A stretch of DNA of 64,000 nt. It comes from Ramazzottius varieornatus. Taxonomy: Eukaryota > Tardigrada > Eutardigrada > Parachela > Ramazzottiidae. The notes beneath the pieces are model-generated. The model ran no database searches. It saw only the letters and a list, made by a program, of their open reading frames with translations, and was not told the DNA's origin. The translations under genes and the position numbers were made by a program. Below are positions 23,530 through 36,000 of this stretch, one piece after another (position 1 is the first letter of the stretch; each line of letters opens with the position of its first letter). The stretch spans positions 1,185,361 to 1,249,360 of the forward strand of contig BDGG01000015.1 in NCBI GenBank assembly GCA_001949185.1, written 5' to 3'.

Positions 23530-26333
23530 TTAACGACGGAAAAGAGACGTAGGCGCTTTTAACTCTTAATTATCAATGTGCCAAAGATTTTATAGTCTTA
23601 CAATGCGACAATGCAGCATTCACTACCCTCTGCGTCATTACAATGAGTATTTTTCTTACGTCTTAGTGGCCCAGACCTTACACAGTCTATACTTTTCTTG
23701 TTTTTACTCCTACTAGACGCCGACTGCTACAGACAAGCATGCAGTTTCCTGGTGAGCCGCCAGGCCTTTCTGACATACTGATTTTTCGTTTCAAATTTTA
23801 ATTTTGCACAGTTGACATCAACCAGCATACAGGATTTGTTTTACTGGGTGTGGTCAAAGACCAATATCAAATCTGTGTTTCCAGTCTCTCCAAACTTTAT
23901 ATGGATGTCTTGTCGGTTTCCCACATCAGCCCGCGCGCACGCCATAGTAAGGTTGGCACGAAGAATTATCATAGAGGGATTGTTGATGTTGCGGTCTAGC
24001 TAGAGTAATGGAGATAGCAGAAAATAGCGAAGTGAACATTTCCATCTTATGAATATGGAAAGCGGCTAAGGAGGTGCTGTGCGTGACCATCTACCCACAG
24101 CCACCTCATCAAGAATCTGTGTAGACTGCATTATGCAGGTGTACAATGATGTTGATTTCAGGGCGTCACCCAGTAAAGCACACGGTCAGTTCACAGCACA
24201 TACGCGGGATTTTTTTGAAGAGACGAGATACCTAACTTGAAAGCAGATCGAGTAGGCGCGTTGGTTCTCCACCGAGGCAAAATGCACTTGGTGGCCTGTT
24301 TACAAGCCGATATGTCAGTTGCTGTTTGTTTTGTGAGATGGAAACCCATGGTGCCGCGCAGTAGGCCCTGGTACTTTGTAAGTTAGGTGGTCAGTGCAGT
24401 GAGCTAAGGCCCAGAACCTCTGAAGTGTTACAATAGCATGGCGCGACGCATTGCTCCACTGCTAATGTCAGTTGAAATTTGTCCTGCTTGACTGCTGCTT
24501 GGACATGCCGCCTGACGGACCAGCTCAACTGTGAAAGATAACGGTATTGACATTGAATATTTAGTATCCATGGGCTGCTCCATACGGCACTTCTGATCTC
24601 TACGACCTTTCACAACGAGATTTATACCGACGCAGACACCCACCCAAGAACACATGCATCCACAGCCAAAGTGACCCAGTGCCGTATTTCACGATGGATA
24701 CGGTCAATTGACCAATAACCGCGGCGTACTTGCAGACAGTAAGTAATTTGTTTGACTGTAAAATACTGAAGTGACTAGCTCTCAATGTATAACCATTTAC
24801 TTTGAAAATTGCCTGTTTTTATCTTCATTCCGGCCATAAACTAAATTTCGACGGCCAAGATGCCACGAGAGAACTTGGTTGAACTCGTAGACCTCAACGA
24901 CCATTCATTCGAGCAAAGCCAACCAGTCTAAATATCGCGGAATCATTATGTGTTCTTCACGTGCTGGCGATGTCCATGTGGCTACTTGGTCCCGCTTATG
25001 GGGATCTTTGTAGGAAAACTTGTCCAGCTGGTCAGTAACCGCTTCACTCGTTCCAGCGCGATATTAACTTATAAATAGCCACAAGAATTTCACACTTCTG
25101 TACTAGCCACTTGATCAGTCATGAAGACGGGAGGAGGTGGGCAGCAGTCAGAGGCAATTTGGCGCTGACACGCGTGAATAGATCGTTTGTCAAAAGATAT
25201 CTTGAAAAGGTTGGACAGCAGGAGGGAAGTTGTTGGTTGAATTAATGCCTGTTGTGCGTGCTGAAGACATCGCAGCGAGATAACTGACCGCACGGCACGC
25301 CGTTCTGGTCAGTTTGGAACAAACAAAAGTTCTTCCGTTGGTTCCGACAATGTGTCCCAACTGTTGAACCGCGAGGCCTTGCGGTGGGCATCATGACCCA
25401 AACGTTCTTCTGGACTTGCTGCCTGACCGCTGGGACAGTTCCTTCGGCTTGTGTTAATGCCTGTTCCTCGTGTTCCGACTTCATCTTCCGCCTGTTCCAC
25501 CTCTGCGTTCGCTCAAAATGTCAACAAAGCTTTCTTTCATCCTTTCCCCTTTCAGACTTTCACTTTTCTTGGCCATGGCGTGCAAACTATTGGTATTGTT
25601 CTTTTCTGGGCCAGCGGCCATTGTAGGGACAATTGTTTGCTTGAAGGCGTTCAAGTTACAAGTGGAATTGGGGGAAGGTCGAATAAATCCAAGGAGAGAG
25701 TGGATGTGACGATGATCGGAAGGTCGAGAGGGGGAAAGGAGTGTGAGTGAGTAAAATGCGACGCCATTGTCTCACCTGTGATCATGGACAGCCTTATCAA
25801 CAGGCTCAACGCTGGCCCTGGCCAGCTTCCATCTTTGCTAGAGCAGATTCATGGACATTGGAGTCTATAATTATTATTACACCGTATAAACTTTGTCTGC
25901 TCGTATTCATCATAAGCAATCTCCTGACCATGAAAGCGAGCTTTAGCTGGAGAACAGCCGTTGTGTGGTATCGTACGTCGCTGAGCTGAGTTATACGCTA
26001 AATCCTCCGGAGAGCCTACGTCGTCCCCTCTCAGGCAGTGCTCGAACGTCTAGGAGCAAGGATTATCATCCTGGGATAATCCTGGATTTTTCTGGAAGTT
26101 TTCTGAAATATTCTGGAATTTTTTGGAGTTTTTCTAGCTTTACTAAGTTTTTGCTGCGTCATGAACTGGTGCCCCATCAATCAATTCGGTACAAATCAAC
26201 TGGAGCAAACGGCCGGTTAATTAAAACAAAATTGATTCGTCTCAGTATCCTGCCGATCGGAAAAATGGACAGTGGCACGAACCTTACCGTACGATCGACA
26301 GGGTATGACGTAACTCGTGCTACCTGGTAGGTA

Positions 26334-26536
26334 CAGTGTGGGCAATTAGGTTACTCTAAAAGGGGGAGGGCCAAAATCGAGATTTCGACAAGTGACGTAG
26401 AAACTCCGGCTCGAAGTAATCAGCAGATCAAGCGGCAGTTCACGTCTCTGCATTGCAGCTTGATCAGCTGTTTGCTTTCTACGTCACGTCGATTTTGGCC
26501 TTGCCCCCTCTTAGTGTACCTTATTTGTCTACACTG
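26334..26536. mobile_element. MITE copy 1 (203 bp, TA target site, foldback)
   Basis: This is a 203-bp element flanked by TA dinucleotides (26332-26333 and 26537-26538). Its right end is CTTATTTGTCTACACTG and its left end starts CAGTGTGGGCAATTAGG, a degraded inverted copy. The halves are complementary over much of their length (GGCCAAAATCGA near one end, TCGATTTTGGCC near the other), so the whole would fold into a long hairpin. It has no coding capacity. TA flanks and the CAGT start suggest mobilisation by a Tc1/mariner-type transposase. It is about 97% identical to the copy at 35299. Confidence 0.9.
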
Positions 26537-28100
26537 TAGATAGGTAGGTTGACCACCGATACATAGCAATTGTGGGAAGACGTGTGACGCTCTCGCAATA
26601 CCGGTACTTATACACCTCATCGTCGCACTGTGTGCTTCTGAACCGCGCGTCCATCTGAGACCAGCTTGCCATAAAATCAGCTTTATCATCATATCGGCTG
26701 TCCAATGCGACAAGACGCTAACTTGGGCACAGGAGGACGAGAATCGAATCTCGCTACGCTACCCTTTTTGTTGCTGGAATGCGAGATTACGTCAGGACCG
26801 CCCTGCTACGGTTGGCTAAGCCATGAACCCAGCCTACTTTCGCTCGACGTACACAACTAAGAACGGACGGTTCAGCGGCGCTCCAGTGTCATCATCGTCT
26901 TCGCGGCTTGGAAGAACGAGTAGGCATTAGCTGTTGAATCCACTCCAGCACCTATTGCCTTCTACTTGTCAATTTCTCCAGTACCTCCAGTACAAGATTG
27001 ATTGAGGCAGCGGTGGTGTGTATCCAGACTTGAGAAGGCTGCTGTGCTGTGCCGGTAGACTTCTTCTTCCTCTTGGCTCTTGCCACAGACTGTACGTAAG
27101 CGGCGTTTAGTAGCAACTGCCGATGAATCTTGAAGGAAGGTTATCTTGACAGTGTATAATATATGCATATTCATCGGTTGTCTTTCCGTGACCCCGAGGG
27201 AAAGGAATCTTTGAGCGTGGATAGGAGAGTCAAGGCGCTGAGATATTTACCCGTCGAGTCGACCGTCGTTTCGGAGTGGCCGAGCTCTAGCTGTGATGGC
27301 TCGTTGACGTAATTGGCAAGTAGGTAAGTCAAGTACCTTGTCCGTGGGTTCTGGCCAACAGGAAACGCCCGAGCGCGACCACCCCAATGATCGAGAAGTG
27401 TCTTGTTGATGCGGACAATGTCAGCTCGTGTTACCAGCAGCCCGATGCGCAAGAGTGAAGGGGGAAGTGGCTTTAGGCTAATGTGAACTATGATCCGCTG
27501 CGCTGCAATTAAAGGCTAATGTTTATAGGCGAGATGTGTATCAGCAGGTCAGTGTGTGAAAACCTTTGAGGAGCCCGGACTGTCGTCAGATCTGAGCGAG
27601 ACTTGAGCCGGCCACTTGTCTGGCCTGTTGCTCTCTGGCAGCTTAGGCCCTGCATGCTAATTGAACTAGCCCCTTCATTACCGCGGATTTTATCGACTGT
27701 CATACGGGGCCGTTGTGTAGGGAATGGGCGCGAGGGATGGCGGCTGACCGCTGGTCGAATGGACAAATGGTGATAAACACTGTCAGTCAACTTGGAGCAA
27801 TTTACCTGACAGCATAGTTACACAGGGGAATGGGATCGCGGCCATATGCCGCCTATCTTGCTCGGGAAATGTCATAAATCCGATTTCCGGCTGGCCCTGT
27901 TCGTCAAAACCCTCGTTAACTGACCACGGGCCAAATGTTATCATGTTATTCTGTTGGGCCATCCTTCGTTCATCAGAAGGTTCCTTTGCCTTATTTGTTG
28001 CCAGCTTGCACAGGCTCTGCCCGTCGCAAGATAATAGACTGCAGCGACTTTGACGTACAAAAGTGGCGCACTCTCTGAAATTTGTCTTATCTTGTTTCAG

Positions 28101-28180
28101 GATGGTAAAGGCACACTCATCCAGTCATCGCAGAAGAGGTTTCACCCTTCAATGTCAACTGCAGGAAATGCTCCATTGAG
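28101..28180 (+). other. Exon-like segment between strong splice signals
   Basis: Eighty bases are bracketed by a pyrimidine-rich acceptor (CTTGTTTCAG) and a near-consensus donor (GAG/GTACGT). The segment contains ATG at 28102 and 28152, and one frame is open throughout. Its exit phase does not match the open frame upstream of the ARHGEF17 start at 30093. It may be an untranslated 5' exon of that gene or chance. Confidence 0.25.
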
Positions 28181-28939
28181 GTACGTCAGACCTGCGCTTT
28201 GTTGTTGGCGCTCCTTGGAATCTCTGCCAAAACCATCGACTGTACCTCTATATCTGTGAAGGTGCTGTTTGTCTCTGTGATTTGTAACCATTGGTTTGAG
28301 CTTGGACGTTTGGCGGCTGGCGACGCGGTGCGGATGTTAAGTTAGGCAGGGATCGAGCAAATATTGAAACGGCCATTGTTCAGTGTTGCAGTCCCATATC
28401 AGTTACGCTGATGGTTCTACACTCTACCCAGAAAACTTCACCGTCTTGTTTCTATAACACGCAGGCAGTTTTGAGGACTTTCCGCATCCATGATGGATGA
28501 GGGGCATAGTTGAGGTTTCAGTTTCACTATGCAGGTACCTACCTTTAATACCCTGAAGTTGCATGGTGGATGGATGGTTATGCAGTGATCTGATGATCCG
28601 TATAGGTTGTCTGACATTGGCGCATATAATGGTGACTTTCATCTGTCCTGTGACTGAGCGGCTAAGTTTAGCTCAAGTGCCGGCTGCTATAATACTTAGG
28701 CCGTAGCCCTCCGTCCTTCTATTCCGCCTAACTGTTGTTTAATTCTCGTTCGACTGACCGGCCTCTCAATGGATTTCCTTGTCCTGGCGACTTGCTACTC
28801 GATATCATTACGCCGTCAGGAACCAAGTGCCCATTTTCTAACTTGCGCCCTTACATGGCATTTCACATCGGCATTATCGCGCCTACCGTTAAAACCTCGC
28901 TCTCTATTACTCTGTAAGGTCTTTAAAAGAGCTTTGTAA

Positions 28940-28957
28940 CCCCCCCCCCCCCCCCCC
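28940..28957 (+). repeat. Homopolymer run of 18 C
   Basis: An uninterrupted run of 18 cytosines lies in intergenic DNA. Such a run is prone to slippage, and its exact length may be an assembly uncertainty. Confidence 0.95.
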
Positions 28958-30092
28958 GCTTGTGAAAGACGCCATTAGCCTCAAAGTGGCTCTGCCACTC
29001 TGTCGTCGAGCTTAGCTTTTCTCCTAATAACTCTGCGCAACTCCACTTGACCACTACTGGAGTATCACAACGCTCTGGTGTCTTTGCAATGATGTCCTGG
29101 CTATGCTTGATTTTACACTTTGTTTAATTATTGAGCTAAATTATGCTTGGTTTTTAAAACATGTCTTGGACTTTTGTTCTTCCTATTGTGCGTTTGGGTT
29201 CCAGGCGACGCACATACTGTATATACCGGCGACAGTATCAACCACTCTGATCAAGTGGTGTAGATTGTGGTGCTGCTTGCTGAAGAACCTCGGCGTATAG
29301 CAAAGTTTGAGTGATGTTGATATTCGACACTCGTCAAAGTCAACATTAGGCCTCCTGACGACTGTCGAGCGGACTATAGTGATGGCGGGATGAATATCTC
29401 CCACTGAGTAGATGTCATAATGGCGGAAGATTGTCTTTTTGTAGATACTGATATAATGAGGATGTACGACGCGAGCCTTATTAGCACTACGGTGGGAAGC
29501 GTCTTGCCGTAAACCCTTCCAATCTGCGATCACTCAAACAGACTGACGACACTTCGCATCAGTTGCATGGTGTATACATTCACTCTTTTATGGATACACT
29601 ATTAAAGGTTCTTCTTCCGTTGAATCATCCGGCACGAGCTGACGTCGGATTCGCCGGTTCTCCGCCATCGCTCCCGCTTGTATTCCTTCCGAAGTCTGAC
29701 TGAGTCACTCTACTGTAGTGCGGCCAGAAGTTGGCTCAAGAAGTGAGAAGAGATCACGAAGAGTAAGGAAAAGGAAGTGGTGCGTAACGCCTGAAGCATC
29801 TGTTGCATTTTCTCTTCCAGAATCTTTTGGGATTTTTCGCTGTGTGCTTTCCTCTGGTTTAACGGCAGATTGTCACATGATTCTTTTGGCTTATTACTGT
29901 CTTGCTGTCGTGCTTATGTTGGATATTAATTTTAGGCTGGAGAGTCATTTGGGCTGCTGGAAGTGAGCAAAGGAGGACATTAAATGGCAGTGTCGTTCCA
30001 TTAAGTTTTCACCGGCTGGTTTGGCCGCTCGTCCGCCACATTTGCCAGCTCGTTTGGCCGGCGTAATTGGGCGTTGTGTTGCTGGAAGGGAG

Positions 30093-33000
30093 ATGAAAGA
30101 GGAGAATATTGGTGTTACGAAAGGAAACGGTGGCGATAGGGCAGCAGCTGCCGTGGTGGCCCATGAGATGGAGAGCCATCGCCGCCTGGACCATTTGGCC
30201 CAGGAAGCCGCCAAGAAAGTCGACGAGTTCAATGCCTTATTAGCCGATGTCGAATCTCGCTCACGAAATCAGCGCTTCCTGCTGGCTCGGCATTACGATA
30301 GCATGGATTCTATCCACAATCTTGTTGCTACCAAGCGACCTTCCACCTTGGATATCCACACCGAGCCACAGCACGCTCATGGTAAGTGCGACGTTATACT
30401 CATCTTACGATTTCCCGGTTCCATCCCTACTGGGTTTTGTCAGCATATGCCTACATGCTATGAATAGGTAGAGCCTCGTACATTTTCTATGGGCAGAATA
30501 ATTTGTCCTTGACATTTACCAACAGCGCTCCTATTGCGCGATAATCTGCTTGATCGAAGTGCACTTTCCTGGCTGGAGAATCTAGAAGATGTTTCAGATG
30601 GTGTTTTTTCTAACTGACGATGTCTCCATCTGTCTCAGAAGGCAAACATCCTAACTACAAGGGTGAGGTTGTCATTGGGGGTTGTGGCGTTTCAGGCTGT
30701 CATCTACGGATTGACGAGGTGGAAGATTTCGGTCCGCTGTCGCAAAAGCTGAAAAGTAAAGAAGCGTCGTTGCTGCCTCCTTCCGTGCCTCGTGGCCGGC
30801 GCTTCTCGGCCATGGCCTTCTCCCTTCCCCGAAGTGCCTACGGTCGGAAAGGTTCGCTTCCGCCGCTTGGCGCCAGCTGCGGCCCCAGCAGGCTTCCTCC
30901 GACCACGTCCTCCACTCTGCCACACAAGAGCTGGAGCAGCCTGGTCGAGGTCAGGCCTTTCCCCAGCCACACTACAACGGTCAACCTGCCGCACAACAGC
31001 GTCGGCGGCCTGGTTAAGCTCTTCAGCGAGGTTGCAGCTGGTGGTCATAATGCTTCACCTGCACCGGCTAAGAGAGCTGCACCCGCTCCACTTCACATTC
31101 CTGCCACGCATCAAGAGGCAGCTTCGGCCTCGGCACGTTTGCTGGTGCGAGGGCCCGACAAGACCGTCTTTGCCAGTGAACCATTGTCCCCGCTGGCCCA
31201 TCGAGCGCTCAGTCCGCCCTTCGCAGACACTCTCCCTCTTCCCCCACAAGCAAGCACCAACCTCAGCCAAGGCCATGCCCACACAGAACCAAGTCTTTCA
31301 CCGGGCTTCCTCAATTCATTTTTCTTTGGTAAGAACAGCAAAGGGGCAGAACTATTACTAATCGACCTGACCAAACAATTCCAAGACATAACAAAATCAG
31401 ATGCTGTATTTGACTGTAATCTTGTTTAGGGAAAGAAGAACCAAAGAAAAGTACGTCCGGGGACTTTGCGGTGCTTCTTCGGAGCGCAGTGCCTGCAAGT
31501 GGAGGAAGAGCTGACCATCAGTCGGTAAGTTGGCTGGCTGTGAATGGCTCTCCGGCTATTTCGGGATGGAGTAAGATGAGAGCAGCTTTGTATACACATG
31601 TCAGACAGTGTCACAGCATTCAGATGTGCTGAGCCAGTAATGAAAAGTGTCATTTATTAAGGAGCGGAATGTGGTGGAGACGAGTGCGAGGGAGACGAAG
31701 ACGGACAGCTCCAGTCTGGAGCGTCTGTTGGCAAGCTTGAATTTCTCAAAGTTCCGCCTGACAGATCGGCAGCAGAAAGCGGCGCAACAGATGGGAAATG
31801 GGTCGTCTTGCCATCATGGAGCCACAATGGCGCGCACGGTCTCCCCCTATCCACGGCAACCAGCAGCCAAAGTATGGCCCAACGGCGCCGAACAGCGCAA
31901 AGTGGGTCAACAGCAAGCATCTCCCGCAGCGACATCTTTGCCGTCCAACGCTGCCTCCCTGCTGGAAGTACCACCGACACCCGCATCAAGGTCGTCCATC
32001 ACCCGCACCACTTCACTCGGCAAGATCAGCGACAACCCCCTCAAGGACCTCCTACCAACGGTAAAGTCAATGAAAAGTTCAATGCCGCATATTTCAGTCT
32101 ACATTTGCCATATTCTCATATTAAACAACAAAAGAAATCTTTTACGGGATTTTGCACGCTGGCTGGCAACTCTAATGTGAAAACTACAATTATGAAATCT
32201 AGACAGCTGTAGCAAGTGGTCTCCATTAGTTTCGGTCTATGTTAGGCACATCGACAAACGCAGCTGCCAAAACTGTACCGATGAATTCCATCCATTATTC
32301 TCAGATTTTCATCAGAAGGAAAGTTTAAGAAATTGAACTTTCTCATTGTTTTGAAGGTTGAGAGTTTCAAGATGGTGCAGCGAAGTGTACGCCCACGCGT
32401 TACATTATCGGAAGATCGTGAAGCAGGTCTCTTCGCCACTTCATCGACACTGGCCGATTTGGACAGCGGAGCCATTGATAAAGTATCGGCAGACATTGCC
32501 GCTCTAATTAGCGACATTCGTCAGCACTACCAATTGTACCGCAAGCGCGATCAGTCGGCCACTGCTACAGCCAGTAGCAGCTCACTCCACACATACGCTA
32601 AGACAGGAGATGCCTCGTCGACCAACAAGGGCATCAGAACAGACTTGGGCAAGGTTGCCACGGCTGACGAGCCAGAGATGAAGGTCCCGCCAAAGCGCGA
32701 CGGCGATTACAAGTTGCCCTCTGTCGTCTCGGACGATTACGCCGAGAGCTGCCAGGCGCCGAAGATTGAAAACTTTGAAGTGGACACGGAATCCACATCC
32801 TCCTCCTACGTCTTCTCCGTGCCGCCTGTCACGTCGCGTGCTCCTCCAACAGAAACGCCGCCGGCTGCCAGTAAACAATGGGAAAGATCAAGCACGCCTC
32901 GAGATAAACGTCGGCCTTTCGACAAAGTCAAGGAGGAGCTACTCCCTTCTTCGCCTCTGCAAGACGACAGTGACAACTCGATGGCCACCCCGCTTCCTGC

Positions 33001-36000
33001 TACCTCATTAAACACTCATTACAGCCGTAAACCCCACGATCATCGCACAATGACTTTTCCGCCTCTTAACAGAAAATCCTCCACCACAATATTACCTGGT
33101 ATGCCTCACTATGACTTCATTCCTTGAAAGTTTTCATTTATTGGATATTAGATTGCCTCGCTGAATTGTCAAGGACAAGTTTTGGCCTTTTCAGCCGCTT
33201 TACGCGCTGATTCAGTACCAAATATTTTTTACATGAGCGAACTCAAAGATAGATAATATTATGGTTCTACTGCAACTCAAGGCGCTAGTATCTATGAGGA
33301 TTGATTGGAAGTGATAGGCTGTGATATTTGTCTGTTATTTTGCAGGTATCGTTCAAGGTCGGGAGTTTTTGGTGCAGTCGGGAAGCGAGCAGGAGCACTG
33401 GCAGCACAGTCAAGTCGAGGAGCCGGAGCACCGTCTTTCATCAGCCTCTTACCCGGAAAGTGCCTTCTCCTTGACGGACAGTGTCTACAGTACGGCCGGC
33501 TCGACCAGTCTCTCCTCTTACATTGACACTTCCATGTCGGAGACGTCCTCCGTCCGTCCCACACTCCTCTCCACCTCCGACTCCTCCGAGCAGAAGGAGT
33601 CACGCAATGGCAAGCCGCGCTACCACAGCGACCCCCAACGGGCCGCCGTCACCATTGCCCAGATGCCCCAAGACGATAGCAACACCACACCGCTCAGCTT
33701 CATCAGCGAACCTATTCTCTCCTCTTCCAGCAAAATCAAGGAAGCCCCACCACTGTCCAAGAGAACTCCTTCCTCAAAGAAGAATATGCTTAATGTGCCT
33801 TTAGATTTGAAATGTGACCTGGTGAGGGAAAGCGGTGGACATTACATGGAGATGTATCCGCTGGTTAGTGCAGAGAGAGCTCGTGGCTCAGGGCAGGGCC
33901 TTGCCGCCCTAATGTCCCCGCCGGTTGGACGGAAGGAGTACCGCAACGATAGCTTCGCAGCTTCCGATAAGCGCTTACCCAGGGGACCGTTCGGTTTGCG
34001 GCTGGAGGAGGAGCAGATCAAGCGACAACGAAGTGGACAGCGCCAGCTCGTTCAGGATCTCACCTTCCTCCACGAGAGCCCTGCTTCCTCACCAGGTACC
34101 TCAACCTTCAAATGGCATTCTACAAGTTACACTACTCTCTTTTCATCGATAAGTAAACCCAGTATGCAATGACCCCTGCCCATCAAATTACTTCAGGTTT
34201 TGGGTTTTTCATTTCTCCACTGTTAGATAACGTATTTCGAATATCATCAAGCAGTACTATTAGAAGCCACAAAAAGGTACTGCCGAATCGTGGTTCTGTA
34301 TTGCAGTATGCGGGGTGAACTGGGTAAGGTAACCTGATAGTATAGTATCGTAAGTTGCTGTTTGTTACAGGACTTCCGGAGTTACATCCTCACCATGTCG
34401 CCGATCAGCACTTGGCCTCGAATCATCACATGGATGCAAGTCAAGGTCCAAAGCGCCGGCAATCGGCTGGAACGCATCATGGTGACAAGACGATTCGATC
34501 AGGACGTCAGTACTCTTCGCCCGATCTGTACCGATCGACATCGCACAAAGAGCCCTCCTCCGCCTCCTCTACACTGCGAGTCGCTGACATTAGCCGGTCC
34601 GTCTCCGATGCCCAAGCCACTTGCTGGAAGAAGATCACGGAGGAAACAGACAGCGCCATCTGCCTGGGTTCCACCGAAAGTATGCCGACGGAGAGCGGCA
34701 GCATCTCCCTGTCGACCGTCTCCAGCAGCAGCACGGTAAGCAAAGTGCCAAGCACTTCCGCCCTGATGTAATGGCCATCAGCCATTACATCACGCTATTT
34801 ATAAGCCGGCCACCATCAGATCAGATGTCTCCATTAAAACCATGTCTTGGGGTGAGGACTGTCGGCGACGATATCGTACATTGTATACGCCGCACATCGT
34901 AGGCCTTGTGTACTTTGTGTGTCGTCGTCAATCGTCATTGACCCACCCCGTTATTGTAGCCAAAAATAAGATAGGGAAAGAGGACACTGCCCTCTATGAA
35001 GTATTTGATTGTACGTGGCAGCGCAATGAAACGCTCAAGTATCGCCGGCGACACAGTGCCTCTGCGTAAATATTGTGGTTTTGGGGGGAAGGCGTCAATG
35101 GGATGGGTCCACAAATTATCAGTGACGTGGTCATGATCGCAGGGGGCTTGTAGATGCACAAATAGCATCAAAGTGATGTTTGACAATGGAGTCAGGTGCC
35201 CCTATAGGCCACAGGTGGTGGAATTGCTTGGCGAAAATAGAGATGGGCGTGGACATTCGGCCTTGACCGAAACTAGGGGGATATTCCCCTCCATAATACA
35301 GTGTAGGCAAATAAGGTACTCTAAAAGGGGGAGGGCCAAAATCGAGATTTCGACAAGTGACGTAGAAACTCCGGCTCGAAGTAATCAGCAGATCAAGCGG
35401 CAGTTCACGTCTCTGCATTGCAGCTTGATCAGCTGTTTGCTTTCTACATCACGTCGATTTTGGCCTTGCCCCCTCTTAGTGTACCTTATTTGCCTACACT
35501 GTATCATGTGACGAAGCCAACGGACCGCTTCCAGCTTCCTATAGTTTCACCAAGGTGTATTGGTCGAAAAAGTCATCAGTCAGTAGTCAGCTCGGCTCTT
35601 CCTCTTGATCTTTGCTCCTTTTGGTCCCTGTGACATTGGAGGAAAAAGGCGGCTGGGCATGGACAGACAGCAAGGAGCAGAAATTGTCAAAAGACGAGAT
35701 GTCTTCCGGGGTGACCTCCACTTCCTTATTAGGCTATTCCGGAGGATGCGCTTGCTTACTTCACCAGTCATAGGAGGGAAAGATGACTGCATTACAGCAC
35801 AGATTAAAACGTTTGCGGCTGGAGGTAATAACTGATTTGCCAAACAGCATGGCGTGATGCCTGGACATGGCAGTCCGCTTCTTTCATTAATGTTCCACAT
35901 TGCACTCAAGCGTGCTGGATACTTCCGCATGTCCATCCTGGATCGATGCCGAAGCTAATTCCTATTTAATCTTGTCCTTTTCTTCCCTCCTCCACACTGA

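Larger units (their letters stand above)
23530..30092. other. Gene-poor 6.5 kb between the two RhoGEF genes
   Basis: I see no gene I can support. Contents I can point to are a 203-bp MITE at 26334-26536, a TTC/GAA-rich run near 26090-26118, an exon-like 80-bp segment at 28101-28180 and an 18-base C run at 28940-28957. Long introns, 5' exons and enhancers of ARHGEF17 are plausible occupants. Many open frames below 125 codons occur on both strands without recognisable similarity. Confidence 0.5.

Noticed and set aside
26725-26835. tRNA-like signals on the minus strand (A-box-like TGGCTTAGC and B-box-like GATTCGATTCTC)
   Set aside because: The two boxes are too far apart, the T-arm does not pair properly and there is extra sequence between T-arm and acceptor. 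At most a decayed tRNA-derived sequence.
27171-27452. 93-codon minus-strand ORF in the gap before ARHGEF17
   Set aside because: No similarity recognised and no supporting splice or neighbour context.
30792-31361. 189-codon plus-strand ORF inside ARHGEF17 exon 2
   Set aside because: It is in another frame of a Ser/Pro-rich coding exon, which commonly leaves alternate frames open.
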